Assembly: GCA_022712855.1 (NCBI GenBank)
Contig: JAFLJT010000310.1
Location: 1-64,000, forward strand
Source: Pseudodesulfovibrio sp.
GTDB taxonomy: Bacteria > Desulfobacterota > Desulfovibrionia > Desulfovibrionales > Desulfovibrionaceae
Direction: 5' to 3'
DNA length: 64,000 nucleotides
The notes beneath the pieces were generated by a model, which was not told the origin of the DNA, did no database searches, and was given only the letters and a program-made list of their open reading frames with translations. Positions 1 to 8,832 of this stretch are shown here, piece by piece (within the stretch, counting starts at the first letter, position 1; every line of letters begins with the position of its first letter). Position numbers and translations under genes: made by a program.

Positions 1-96
1 GTCCTTCTTGGTGAACTGTTGTCGTAGTTTCTTGCCGTCTATTTTGACTTGCGCCATCCAAACGGTCTTCCCGTTCTTCCTGTGCTTGTAAGGCAT
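1..96 (-). CDS. Tyrosine recombinase (integrase), N-terminal fragment cut by window edge
   Basis: Only the first 32 codons are present; the frame is open to the window edge. The start ATG at 96 is preceded by a GGAGGC-type ribosome binding site. The peptide begins MPYKHRKNGKTVWMAQ and continues with a basic strand-rich stretch containing KIDGKKLRQQF. This is the usual look of the arm-type DNA-binding domain at the start of phage-type integrases. Its position at the outer end of an element that ends in a tRNA-Asp att repeat supports the call. The catalytic domain is not visible, so the family is inferred from the N-terminus and context. Confidence 0.6.
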   Translation of the reverse strand, partial: MPYKHRKNGKTVWMAQVKIDGKKLRQQFTKKD

Positions 97-265
97 ATTG
101 CCTCCTGATCGCTTCGCCTATTAGGTTTTCAAAGAACAGGATACGGCGGCCTAGCTTTACCCCACCGTACCTTGAAGGATGCCGCAATATGGTTGACTCG
201 GCAACCTCGAAGTATTGCGCGGCATCCTTCGAACTGATCTTTTGACCTAAATTAGGATTCGTCAT
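1..265 (-). CDS. Excisionase-like small helix-turn-helix protein, partial
   Basis: An open frame starts with ATG at 265 and runs at least 88 codons to the window edge, so its stop is unseen. The first 60 residues (SSKDAAQYFEVAESTILRHP followed by a KLGRRILF-type strand) look like a winged helix-turn-helix of the MerR/AlpA/Xis kind: DAAxYF helix, ESTILR recognition helix, then a wing. It overlaps the end of the replication-initiator gene by 14 bases and the start of the integrase in another frame, as xis and int genes often do. The true C-terminus may lie soon after the integrase start. Function in excision is inferred from the fold and position. Confidence 0.55.
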   Translation of the reverse strand, partial: MTNPNLGQKISSKDAAQYFEVAESTILRHPSRYGGVKLGRRILFFENLIGEAIRRQYALQAQEEREDRLDGASQNRRQETTTTVHQEG

Positions 266-1514
266 CGAAGTTTAACTGGTAAGGGTCATCAAGAATTGGG
301 GCCAGTGCAACCATATCAGTGGGAAGGCCTCGGTTGAGCCTTTTCCAATTAGCTGACTGATACTTTTGTTTGCCACGATAGTTCTTTGCCCTCTTTTCAT
401 TAACGGCATCTCGCAAAACTTCTTCGGATTTTCCCGAAATTCGGAGTGCTTTTTGGAAAACAAGCCCAAGTGATTCGTATGTGATTTCGGAAAAAAGTGG
501 CTCTCCTCCGAATTCATCCTTGGTTGCAGCCAATGAGGTTGTGAGTCCAACTATTTGACTTGCTAGTTGAAGTTGGGTTGTCCTAACTGCTTTTGATCGG
601 ATAGCTGAATTCGGTTCCTGAATTCCGAGAAATGAATTCTGAACTTGTTCCCACCAAAGTAGAGTCTTTCTTTGAGTGTGGTGCTTTCCGGGATTAGTTT
701 GGAACTTGAGCCAATCTTGAGAGCAATAAGCCCAAATCGCATCGAGATTGCCGATGGTTTCTTCAATGGTGTCGAAACCAAGTTCTTTAACGCTTTCTCT
801 GAGAAGCTGGAATTCTATTCGAATAGCCCTTTCATGCTCTTCGACTTCTTTGATGCCCCAAACATTATACATCCATGTCTTGTGAGACGATGTTTCGATT
901 TCAAGGGCTTTGTCATAGAGCCGTCCAGTGAGTTTGCCCTTACCAATCTGAACTCCTGTCAGATCGTCATTCTTGATGTACTTAGCAACGTTTCGGGCTC
1001 TCGCCACCATGTTGTCAAAGATGTTCTCTGTCCACAGGTGCGCAGGTATGAGCATGTCGAGGCAAAGATCAATGCGACTTGTCTTCATTCTCAAGATAGT
1101 TGCTCCCCACACTTTCAGGGCTTCTGTGATGATATCTAAAGCTTCTCGAATTCCACGCCGCCAAAGTGTTTCAGATCGGATTTCAACCATCACGTTCGGA
1201 CGCGATTTCGGTTTGAGTGAATCGTACATCCGAAACGCAAATTCGTTATTGGAAAATAACCATTTATATCCCTTAGTTCCGTGCGGGGCCAAATTGAAAA
1301 GCAACTCTTCATCCCGTTTTGGAATTCGGATAGTGATCGGCACAGGTTCGAACGCCTTCAGCGCAATGCCTTTCGCTACTTCCAGAATTTCAAAAAGAAA
1401 ATCATCTTTCCACTTCACATCAAGCGCCAAATTCAGGGAATCTACCCCAGACGTTAGTACTCGTACCCCTGCCAGAGTGCTCGGACTCACCTTAGCGGGG
1501 GGGCTGATAGTCAT
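252..1514 (-). CDS. Replication initiation factor-like protein (Rep_trans type)
   Basis: About 420 residues from the ATG at 1514, which has an AGAGGGGG ribosome binding site. The frame is open further upstream, with ATGs at 1574 and 1607 that lack a clear site. The short strand SRIDLCLDM and the motif GRLYDKALEIE followed by IRIEFQL resemble phage and plasmid replication initiation factor proteins (Rep_trans family), where R-x-YDK-x-x-E and an acidic strand form the nicking/joining active site. It lies directly beside xis and int, so it probably initiates rolling-circle replication of the excised element. Catalytic residues were assigned by eye; a relaxase role is an alternative. Confidence 0.6.
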   Translation of the reverse strand: MTISPPAKVSPSTLAGVRVLTSGVDSLNLALDVKWKDDFLFEILEVAKGIALKAFEPVPITIRIPKRDEELLFNLAPHGTKGYKWLFSNNEFAFRMYDSLKPKSRPNVMVEIRSETLWRRGIREALDIITEALKVWGATILRMKTSRIDLCLDMLIPAHLWTENIFDNMVARARNVAKYIKNDDLTGVQIGKGKLTGRLYDKALEIETSSHKTWMYNVWGIKEVEEHERAIRIEFQLLRESVKELGFDTIEETIGNLDAIWAYCSQDWLKFQTNPGKHHTQRKTLLWWEQVQNSFLGIQEPNSAIRSKAVRTTQLQLASQIVGLTTSLAATKDEFGGEPLFSEITYESLGLVFQKALRISGKSEEVLRDAVNEKRAKNYRGKQKYQSANWKRLNRGLPTDMVALAPILDDPYQLNFDDES

Positions 1515-1522
1515 CAGCCCCC
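1499..1522 (-). promoter_or_regulatory. 10-bp perfect hairpin over the possible rep start
   Basis: GGGGGCTGAT and ATCAGCCCCC form a perfect 10-bp stem with a 4-base loop. On the minus strand the hairpin contains the 3' part of the ribosome binding site and the ATG at 1514. If that ATG is used, the hairpin would hide both and limit Rep translation. If an upstream start is used, it is a stem inside the coding region, possibly a replication-origin structure. Confidence 0.5.
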
Positions 1523-1691
1523 TCTTAGGCTTGTCCTTGCTCCGTTGTTTCTTCTTCGTTTTTGATTTCGTCATGTGGCGAAAATATGAAAACGGAATTG
1601 AAAACACTTGGACACATAAAAAGAAAAATGTGTCCGGGTGAAAAGGAGAGAGGGGGGGCTATGCTAATAGATTTTTTGAATGAAGTTAGCG

Positions 1692-2594
1692 TTAGGGGGT
1701 AGGATCAAGGTCGAGTTGCCAAAACCCTTCTTTTCTTTTGAGAGCTTTGGCAAACGTCTCAGGGCTCATTTCGCCAATATCAGGGTCTAGGAGGCCTAGT
1801 CCTGAGTCCTGGGCGATAGCATCAAACAACGCCTGGATCTTAGGCGCAGGCAATGGGGCTCCTCTCCTGTGGGATGTCTCGAGTATGAAGCGAGCCCATG
1901 TCATTTTTATTTGCTTCAAGGATACGTTGGCGACTGTTTCCCCCATGTAGCTGCCTAGTTTTGCGATTTTCTCTGTTTCGCCAGAAACGGTCCAGTGTTG
2001 GATTAGTTTTGAAATCCCCGGCTCAGCCATCAAGGTTTTGTCTATCTGAAGGAGTTTTCGTGCGGCTTTGAGGTCTCCCTCGACAGCCTGAGATAGAAGT
2101 TGGGCAGGAGTTTCGCCGTGAAGGTAGCTGCATGGAAACCAAACAAGCATGAAGAATAGCATACTTGGCGGCGAAGTCTCCCAATCTAGTTCAAGCTTTT
2201 CTAAAGAGGGATTTTTTTGAGGTACAAAGGCGTTGAGGATTGCACGGCAATCTGTGTCGTGGGGCAATGGTCCCTCTGTCGCGAAAAGTTCAAGGAGGTC
2301 TGGTTGATCTTCTGCAGTAGTAGGGAAGGCTGGGGCGTAAAATGAGATTATTTCAGAAATGAGTTTGTTATCGTCTGTGTAGTAGGAAAACCAATTGTTG
2401 AGATCGGGAATGTTGGAGGAGTCGAATACTAGGTTTCCCTCTCGGAATTTGTTGACAATTAGGAAGACGTATTCAGGATTGCAAGCCAGATGGATGGCGA
2501 CGTCTGCAAGCAGATTATCAACACCATTTTTCCATGCAGTAACGGCTTCTCCTTCGACAAGCTGAAATTCAACGCGGTCTATCATGGCATTCAT
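1692..2594 (-). CDS. Uncharacterised 300-residue protein downstream of the Gabija-like pair
   Basis: I do not recognise this family. The protein is acidic and mostly helical, with no signal peptide, clear membrane segment or cysteine cluster. A middle part reads SMLFFMLVWFPCSYLHGE, which could be a buried helix. It starts 41 bases after the helicase stop on the same strand, so it may be the last gene of that operon and an accessory part of the defence system. It could equally be an independent element gene. Base composition matches the following rep gene more than the AT-rich OLD/helicase genes, which argues for separate acquisition. Confidence 0.55.
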   Translation of the reverse strand: MNAMIDRVEFQLVEGEAVTAWKNGVDNLLADVAIHLACNPEYVFLIVNKFREGNLVFDSSNIPDLNNWFSYYTDDNKLISEIISFYAPAFPTTAEDQPDLLELFATEGPLPHDTDCRAILNAFVPQKNPSLEKLELDWETSPPSMLFFMLVWFPCSYLHGETPAQLLSQAVEGDLKAARKLLQIDKTLMAEPGISKLIQHWTVSGETEKIAKLGSYMGETVANVSLKQIKMTWARFILETSHRRGAPLPAPKIQALFDAIAQDSGLGLLDPDIGEMSPETFAKALKRKEGFWQLDLDPTP

Positions 2595-2635
2595 GACTGC
2601 CGTTTATACTAGCTATGACTCTTCTGCAAACCTGA

Positions 2636-4738
2636 CTAATCAATAGAAAACTCAGATGCTTCACTGAATATGGATTCAATTCCATCTCGGAAGGGGCCAA
2701 TATCATCGAGATACAGTATCCTCAAATTCTTAATTGCTCGAGAGCAGGAGACATAAAGCAAATTGCGAGTCATTTCATGTTGGATGCGCTCATTTTCTTC
2801 AATAGGTTGCTCTTGGGAGAGCTGTTTAAAGAACTTTGAAAAAAAATCTCCTTTGCGCCCGAATGAGTTCTCCATAAAAATTAGTACATTGCCGTACTCT
2901 TCGCCTTTTGTCCCATGGTAGGTATGAAAACTAATAGTTTGGTTTGTGCTTGAGCTTATGAGGTTATACCAGAGGTCCCACTCAGCAATGTCTATTTCTA
3001 AAAGTGAATCGAGATGCTTTTGGGCATTTCGTAAATCCTCGTCATCATCAAGATTCAAATTGGGATTTAATTTCTCAAGCATGTAGTTATAAACAGCTTC
3101 GAACTTTGTCGTTTTGATGTCGATAAAAGGGGTAATGATGCTGGTTATGTGAGGAGCTATATCCTCTGGTGCCTCACTGCAGGCTTCAAGCATTGAGACC
3201 ATCAATTCACAAAGAGAGTTTCCGCAAATATCCTGAAGTTGCAAAACGATTTTCTTCAATTCAGAGAAAGATAGGCCCGCTGCAGTAGTCTTGTTGACAA
3301 ATTCACTAATGATTGAGTCTTTATTGGATATGATGGTTTTGAACTTTAATATTTTGAATAAAAGTAGAGGTATAGCCCCCAGTTTGTCCTCTTGATCACT
3401 AAGGAAGTCTGTTTTAATTAATTCGAAATTGCGCCCTTGTTTGTAGTAGCCGCTCTCGGCTATTGCCGCATACGCATTGGGAAAATCTGTTAGCTCTGCA
3501 AGTAGTTTGTTGGTGAGTACTAAGCAGTGCAACTCCTTCTTCTCATTGATACCCCACTCGTGCTTGTACTTTTCAATAAATCTATTGACACTGTGCTTCC
3601 TATTTTCTGCACACGAGGTGTAGAATTTGACACTTCCCTCTGTGAAATTTTCATATATTGAGTCTTGTTCAATCTCGTCTGCCCTTATCTTATTGATAAC
3701 TTTGATCACCTTTGATGAAGATCGGCGATTGGCTTTTTTGTTGATTTTACTCAAGCCTAGGTGTTCGTCTTCGAGGTTAGAGCCGATGCCAGTTTCGTAG
3801 ATGTTTTGAGCCTTGTCTCCAAAATATCCAATAAAAATAGGATGTTTTATGAGGCTTGAGTGTTGGTCAATGGTTTGTAATATTTTCACTAGGTTAAGTG
3901 CCGTATCTTGATACTCATCAATTAAGATGTATGGATAGCAGTCGATAATGATCTGCTTCAAGACATCATAAGAGCTTATTAATTGGAAAGAGTAGTCCAG
4001 CACAGTCTCATGGCTGATGCGCATGTAGTGTAAAGAGTCGCGATTTCTTTTAGAGTCGTACTTAACTTGACGATACTTCTCTTCATTGCGTTCTATACAA
4101 TCTAAGCACATTTTGTATTCTGCAATCTTGTAGATCGTCGACCCTATTTTTCTGAAATTAGTTATGTTTTTAAATAGTTCAGGGTATTTCTCACAAGAGT
4201 CTTTATATTGTTCTCGTACCTCTTTAGCTTTCATGCTGTATGTCGAGTAGAACATCTCACGATCTTCTTGTATTGTTTGATTAAATTGCTCTTGAAGATC
4301 GCTTGATAGTTCTTTGTAGGCTTTGTATTCGCTTTTTTCGCCAGAAAGATCGTTTTTCAAAGATGTTAGTTCATCTAACACCTTCTCTTTGTGTATTGTA
4401 ACAAGTTGCGGCTGGTGTTTTCGAATTACATTCCACAAAAAATCGTGAATAGTTGAGACGTGGAGTAGGTCAGAATTACCTATGCGCCTTTTCACTTCGT
4501 TTGCAGCTACGTTCGTATATGTTATGCAAAGTGCTTTTTGATTATTTCTACTAAGCTCTTCAGAATAATGAATTAAAATGTGCCGCAAGCATTCGATAAG
4601 AGAATATGTCTTCCCTGCTCCAGCGCCAGCATCGAATACAATTTTAGTTTTATTGTTTATAGCGTTTGCAAGTTGCTCTTGTGCATTTACTTCGTCAGCG
4701 CGAGCTTCTTTGGAAAGGATAAGTGTTTCTTGGGACAT
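2636..4738 (-). CDS. gajB: UvrD/Rep-family helicase, GajB-like
   Basis: A superfamily 1A helicase of 700 residues. Motifs in order: Walker A DAGAGAGKT (about residues 36-44), Ia CITYTNVAANEV, II ILIDEYQDTA, III GDKAQNIYETG, V TYHGTKGEEYGNVLI, VI LLYVSCSRA. The true start is the ATG at 4738 with AAGGAGAATAG in front; it begins one base after the OLD-nuclease stop, so the two genes are translationally coupled. An OLD-type ATPase-TOPRIM nuclease followed by a UvrD-like helicase is the gene order of the Gabija anti-phage system (GajA-GajB). It is longer than the best-known GajB (about 500 residues), so it could be a divergent Gabija or a related OLD-helicase system. Role as a DNA-end or ssDNA sensor is inferred from that family. 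Confidence 0.8.
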   Translation of the reverse strand: MSQETLILSKEARADEVNAQEQLANAINNKTKIVFDAGAGAGKTYSLIECLRHILIHYSEELSRNNQKALCITYTNVAANEVKRRIGNSDLLHVSTIHDFLWNVIRKHQPQLVTIHKEKVLDELTSLKNDLSGEKSEYKAYKELSSDLQEQFNQTIQEDREMFYSTYSMKAKEVREQYKDSCEKYPELFKNITNFRKIGSTIYKIAEYKMCLDCIERNEEKYRQVKYDSKRNRDSLHYMRISHETVLDYSFQLISSYDVLKQIIIDCYPYILIDEYQDTALNLVKILQTIDQHSSLIKHPIFIGYFGDKAQNIYETGIGSNLEDEHLGLSKINKKANRRSSSKVIKVINKIRADEIEQDSIYENFTEGSVKFYTSCAENRKHSVNRFIEKYKHEWGINEKKELHCLVLTNKLLAELTDFPNAYAAIAESGYYKQGRNFELIKTDFLSDQEDKLGAIPLLLFKILKFKTIISNKDSIISEFVNKTTAAGLSFSELKKIVLQLQDICGNSLCELMVSMLEACSEAPEDIAPHITSIITPFIDIKTTKFEAVYNYMLEKLNPNLNLDDDEDLRNAQKHLDSLLEIDIAEWDLWYNLISSSTNQTISFHTYHGTKGEEYGNVLIFMENSFGRKGDFFSKFFKQLSQEQPIEENERIQHEMTRNLLYVSCSRAIKNLRILYLDDIGPFRDGIESIFSEASEFSID

Positions 4739-4739
4739 T

Positions 4740-6830
4740 CTATTCTCCTTTTGCTCCAAGCTGGATGGACAACCATTCGAATCCATCTGATATATAGCTA
4801 GGAATAATAGGGAGAGGAGATTTCGCGGTTATCATTTCAAACAATAGGGTGCTGGCTAGGCCACTTTTGGAATTAGACAGTTTCTTTTGGAATTTAAATG
4901 AATTATCCTTGAGATTGTCAAATTCTTCTTCACCTTCTTTACCTACAATGTTTGCGTAAATTTGTGGTTTCACTGATTTCAAAGCACTATTTAATATATC
5001 GTTACTGTAGTTGGTTAAGATAAATGCCTCTTCAAAGCTTGTTGCGTAGAATCCATTAATAGCTTCTCGTTGGAAAACGCATCTCATCCTTTGATTGGTG
5101 TATTGTGGGGGCATATTCTCTACTTTTTCTGTTGCAAGGAAGGATTGTAACGTTTGATTAGTGGTTGTTCTATTTTTTAGATCGTCAATTTGTTTATATG
5201 TATCGGCATTGGTTTCTCCCTTTTCTTCCTCGCTTCTCTTTAAATCAAAATCTGTTACTACTAGTGCCGGAATCTCTAGTAATTCGAGTAGCGGGTGGTA
5301 TACGAGCCCATGAGCACCATCTATTGGAAAAATGGTAATGTGAAATTTACTTAGTGGTGTGTCTTCTAAATAGTATCGAAGCAATATATCCTCAGTAACT
5401 CCTTCGACAATTATAGCAGCATCTGCAAAGAACAGTTCTGATGATTTAAATTTTATATGCTTTTTCAAAAAAGAAAGTAGCTCTTCAGGCTTCTTTGAGT
5501 TGTTAATTGAGAGTGCTTTCTTGATTTTACTATCGGTAAGTTGAATTACTTTTGGGGCATGGTTATTTTCCGATATGTAGTTTATATTGTTGAAAGAATT
5601 TGTGCTGTGAATTTTGCTATAAAGAACGTGTGGAGAATGTGTTGTTATTATTAGCTGGCTATTAATGTTTTTTGTATTTTCCCCAAGTAGGTGAGCTACC
5701 GCCTTATCAATATTATTAATAAAATTCTCTTGCATTTGCGGGTGCATAAATGCTTCCGGCTCTTCAATGCATATTAAATTTACTTTACTTTGCATTTCTT
5801 GCTCAGGGTATTGGTCGATATAGTCTATCACTTGACCAATAATATGCATTAGATTTGCGTAGCCCAAACCGAATTGCTCTTCAGGAACTAGGGTTCCATC
5901 TTCATCATATTCATATTTAATTAATTGGGATAAAATATTATCCAAACTGATGTCAGGAGAAAGCTCAACTTTTAGGTGTTTCGTAGATTCGATGCACTCC
6001 AAGACCCCATTAACATCTGGTTTGTGCTGAGAAATCTCGTCTGCCAGCTGGTGATTTAGCGTGTCGATTTTATCGCTAAAAGCGTCGAGCAATACAGTTT
6101 GTTTCTGTGGGTTGCATTTTCTTGTGATTATCCGATTAAACATTGATGATAAGCCTTGACCATCTAAGTGTTTGTTCGCTGAAATGAATTTGAGGTCTAT
6201 TAGATCTGTTAGTTTGAATCCTCCAGAGACTGTATCCCCGTTTTTTCGATAGTACCTTTTACTGAATTTCGTTTTATCAAGTAATGCCAAGAATTTTTTA
6301 AAAGGATCAAATGTTTCTTTTGTCTCTTTATTGTTTGATTTTTCTATGATTTTTTTTACGTCGTCGTTGAATACGGCAGTTTCTTTTATTTCATAGGTCG
6401 TTATACATTCAACAGCTGAGTTTTTATCGTCTGTTGCGAATGAGATATCAATAAGATCTGATAAATTTGATATGATTGTTGAGGATAGCTTCTCTTCAAC
6501 GCCCACTGAAACTGAGAATTTTAGGGTGGGATATGTTTTTAAACCATCAAAAGAATCATCATTGTAAGATTTTTTGTACTTCTCAAAAATCCTATTTAAA
6601 TAAATAAGATTAAAATCAGTGCTTTTAACGTCAGAGCTACTCAGAACAAATTCTAATGCTTTTACGACAGTTGTCTTTCCTGCATTGTTTTTACCAACGA
6701 TCAGCGTTGTAGCAGCAGCAACTTTATCTTTGTCTTTATCTATCTGCTTGTCGCCAGAAACAAAATAAACGACATTATCTTGGTCGCCAAATTTTCTAAA
6801 ATTTTCAATAGCAATGCTTTTTAAATACAT
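4740..6830 (-). CDS. gajA: OLD-family ATPase with TOPRIM nuclease domain, GajA-like
   Basis: 696 residues. An ABC-type ATPase comes first: Walker A GKNNAGKTT (residues 46-54), an ABC-signature-like FGLGYANLM, Walker B NLICIEEPEAFMHPQ, then an H-loop ITTHSPHVLY. A TOPRIM domain follows: the strand AAIIVEGVTED carrying the catalytic Glu, and VVTDFDLKR carrying the DxD. This architecture is that of class 2 OLD nucleases, including GajA of Gabija, a DNA-nicking enzyme released from inhibition when nucleotides fall. The start ATG at 6830 follows GGAAGGGG. Coding is AT-rich compared with the rest of the window, a sign of transfer. Alternative: a stand-alone OLD/PARIS-like ATPase, but fusion to TOPRIM and the coupled helicase favour Gabija. 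Confidence 0.82.
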   Translation of the reverse strand: MYLKSIAIENFRKFGDQDNVVYFVSGDKQIDKDKDKVAAATTLIVGKNNAGKTTVVKALEFVLSSSDVKSTDFNLIYLNRIFEKYKKSYNDDSFDGLKTYPTLKFSVSVGVEEKLSSTIISNLSDLIDISFATDDKNSAVECITTYEIKETAVFNDDVKKIIEKSNNKETKETFDPFKKFLALLDKTKFSKRYYRKNGDTVSGGFKLTDLIDLKFISANKHLDGQGLSSMFNRIITRKCNPQKQTVLLDAFSDKIDTLNHQLADEISQHKPDVNGVLECIESTKHLKVELSPDISLDNILSQLIKYEYDEDGTLVPEEQFGLGYANLMHIIGQVIDYIDQYPEQEMQSKVNLICIEEPEAFMHPQMQENFINNIDKAVAHLLGENTKNINSQLIITTHSPHVLYSKIHSTNSFNNINYISENNHAPKVIQLTDSKIKKALSINNSKKPEELLSFLKKHIKFKSSELFFADAAIIVEGVTEDILLRYYLEDTPLSKFHITIFPIDGAHGLVYHPLLELLEIPALVVTDFDLKRSEEEKGETNADTYKQIDDLKNRTTTNQTLQSFLATEKVENMPPQYTNQRMRCVFQREAINGFYATSFEEAFILTNYSNDILNSALKSVKPQIYANIVGKEGEEEFDNLKDNSFKFQKKLSNSKSGLASTLLFEMITAKSPLPIIPSYISDGFEWLSIQLGAKGE

Positions 6831-7155
6831 TTTTTCCCCTTCCGCTTAAGTGGCGCTTGGGTATAGATAGGTGTGTGAAAAATAGTTAAGCCCGGGAATC
6901 CTATAGTACTTCAGTTGAAGCGTGTAGGTGATCACATACTCGCCTTGTAATCAAGGCAAGCTTCACTGTTTTTTGGGTGGTAGGAAGTTGAACACCAGTA
7001 TTGGGGATTTTCATATGTGTGGCTTTAATAAATATCGCATTTGCTATTGATTGATTCTTTATGAGCACATATGATCTCTTTCAAGTCAACAACCGTGAAT
7101 AACATGATTTTTCAGTTTGCGGTGTTTCTACCAATCAGCATTGAGGAGAAAGAGT
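6831..7155. promoter_or_regulatory. Divergent intergenic region between the two defence-like operons
   Basis: 325 bases separate the minus-strand OLD/helicase operon from the plus-strand PRTase/NADAR operon, so promoters for both should lie here. The left part holds a compact set of inverted repeats with a T6 tract (annotated separately). The rest is AT-rich; no promoter boxes stand out enough to name. Confidence 0.4.
6912..6974 (+). ncRNA. Candidate structured RNA, three-way junction ending in T6
   Basis: An outer stem pairs CAGTTGAAGC (6912-6921, one bulged T) with GCTTCACTG (6960-6968). Inside it are two hairpins: an imperfect one at 6922-6941 centred on GTGATCAC, and GCCTTG-TAAT-CAAGGC at 6942-6957. 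A run of six T follows at once. This reads like a small terminated RNA or a leader attenuator of the downstream plus-strand operon. As DNA, 6920-6943 is also an imperfect 24-bp palindrome and could be an operator. Structure seen by eye only. Confidence 0.4.
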
Positions 7156-8169
7156 ATGCCCCCGACAAGAGAGGAACTATTGGTTTCTATATCTGGAATA
7201 ATACAAGATTATAGAGAGGCTGATCGTCAAGGTCTCTTTGGCCTTCCAGTCCCTAATACGGTTCACGTTGAAAGATGGATTAATCAGTTTGATGCCGATG
7301 TTCAGTTGCCGATTTTAAATGAAGTGGCTCACGTACTGAGTAGTACGTACATCAACAAGGGTACAGTTGACGGTTTTCTTACCAATATGGTCTCACATCC
7401 TAGGCTGGTTGGGGATAACCCGGGCGAGTACTGGCAAAGAGCAAATTTATTGGATATTCAGCAAAGAGGGCAGAGCCAGCAGGTTATGCTCGCGAGGTTT
7501 AAAGAACTTATTGAAGAAGCTTGCGGGATAGAACATACGGGTGACGGGACTTCTGATGATTGCTATGTTTACATTGACGATATCTCCTTTTCTGGAGGTA
7601 GGGTAAATAGCGATCTGGAAGCGTGGATTAGAAATGATGCTCCCGCGAATGCCACTGTTGATATACTATTGTTAGCATACCATACCTATGGTCAGTACTC
7701 AGCTAACTCTTATCTACAGGGTGTTGCCAGAGAGGTTGGGAAAACTATCAGCTTAAAATGGTGGTACATAAAAGAGATCGAAAATCGATTGGCTTGTTTG
7801 ACATCTTCAGATGTGTTGCGTCCAACGGTGATTCCAGAAGACGAAGCTGTACAAGCATATTTTGAAGAGGTTAATAGCGAACAGTTTCCGATAGCTCTTC
7901 GACAACCCGGTAATATCGGGACATGTAGCTTCTTTTCATCTGAAGAGGGGCGAGCTATACTTGAACAGGAATTTTTAAAAAAGGGTGTCGAAATTCGAGC
8001 CGCTTGTCCAAATTTAAATGAATACCAGCGTCCTCTAGGTAATATGATTTTTGATTCGTTAGGGTTTGGGTCAATGTTGGTGACATATCGAAATTGCCCA
8101 AACAATTGTCCCTTAGTCTTTTGGGTTGACGCGCCTTGGTATCCATTATTCCCACGGGTTATTAATTAA
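7156..8169 (+). CDS. Phosphoribosyltransferase-like conflict protein (PRTase-CE type)
   Basis: 337 residues from ATG 7156, chosen because GAGGAG lies seven bases upstream; the frame extends 13 codons further without a site. Near residue 135 a hydrophobic strand ends in YVYIDDISFSGGRV. This resembles the PRPP-binding loop of type I phosphoribosyltransferases (hydrophobic strand, two acids, small residues). Similar proteins are known as the PRTase-CE group in predicted nucleotide-centred conflict systems. I see no membrane segment. Its stop overlaps the start of the NADAR gene (TAATG), so the two are coupled and probably act on the same nucleotide or ADP-ribose substrate. The family assignment is from motif and context, and the reaction is not known. 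Confidence 0.5.
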   Translation: MPPTREELLVSISGIIQDYREADRQGLFGLPVPNTVHVERWINQFDADVQLPILNEVAHVLSSTYINKGTVDGFLTNMVSHPRLVGDNPGEYWQRANLLDIQQRGQSQQVMLARFKELIEEACGIEHTGDGTSDDCYVYIDDISFSGGRVNSDLEAWIRNDAPANATVDILLLAYHTYGQYSANSYLQGVAREVGKTISLKWWYIKEIENRLACLTSSDVLRPTVIPEDEAVQAYFEEVNSEQFPIALRQPGNIGTCSFFSSEEGRAILEQEFLKKGVEIRAACPNLNEYQRPLGNMIFDSLGFGSMLVTYRNCPNNCPLVFWVDAPWYPLFPRVIN

Positions 8170-8792
8170 TGACAGAGGAAAATGCCTTGCGGATATATGT
8201 ACGAAATGAGTGCGCTATTTTTCGGAAAACTACTGAAGAATTCGGTGGTCTTTCTAATATGGCACCGGGGTATCCTCTTGAGGTGAATTCTATCAAAATT
8301 AGAAGTGCTGAGGCATTATATCAAGCTTGTCGGTTTCCAGATTATCCAGACATACAAATGCAAATCATTGATCAGCGAAGTCCTATGACCGCTAAAATGA
8401 TTACGAGACCTCATCTAGAAAAGACCAGACATGATTGGTTTCAAGAAAGAATCCGTATAATGCAATGGTGTCTTAGGGTTAAACTTTTACAAAATTATTG
8501 TAGTTTTTCGAACTTACTTCGTATGACTGGAGAGAAGTCGATTGTAGAAGATTCAAGAAAAGATGAATTCTGGGGGGCTAAGGCTAATTCGAAAGGAGAA
8601 TTGGTTGGTGCAAACGTGTTGGGTCGATTGTTGATGGAGTTACGCAGTCATTTGTTGGAGTTTAATGAGGATCCACCAAAGGAACTTCCACCACCATCTA
8701 TTGTTGATTTTAACCTGTTTGGTGAACCTGTGTTGCCTGTCCTTGCTAATCTGACTCCCCAGACGAGAGTAGTTCAAGGTCGATTAGGTTAG
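8169..8792 (+). CDS. NADAR-domain protein (YbiA/DUF1768-like)
   Basis: 207 residues. Landmarks of the NADAR fold are present: EFGGLSNMAPGYPL near the N-terminus, EALYQACRFPD in the middle, and FWGAKANSKGELVGANVLGRLLMELR near residues 125-150. Known relatives are N-glycosidases acting on riboflavin intermediates (YbiA) and hydrolases that remove ADP-ribose from nucleic acid in toxin-antitoxin systems. Its start overlaps the stop of the PRTase-like gene by one base. Together with that gene and the following membrane protein it forms a plus-strand three-gene unit in a defence-rich element. It may be the antitoxin/repair partner or a NAD-derivative-processing effector; the sequence does not decide. 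Confidence 0.75.
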   Translation: MTEENALRIYVRNECAIFRKTTEEFGGLSNMAPGYPLEVNSIKIRSAEALYQACRFPDYPDIQMQIIDQRSPMTAKMITRPHLEKTRHDWFQERIRIMQWCLRVKLLQNYCSFSNLLRMTGEKSIVEDSRKDEFWGAKANSKGELVGANVLGRLLMELRSHLLEFNEDPPKELPPPSIVDFNLFGEPVLPVLANLTPQTRVVQGRLG

Positions 8793-8832
8793 CCTATTTC
8801 CCACTTCTCGAAGTGTTCCTTGTAGCTGTGAG

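Noticed and set aside
973..1641. 222-residue plus-strand frame opposite the replication gene
   Set aside because: Shadow frame; low-complexity composition, and the opposite strand carries the Rep-like motifs.
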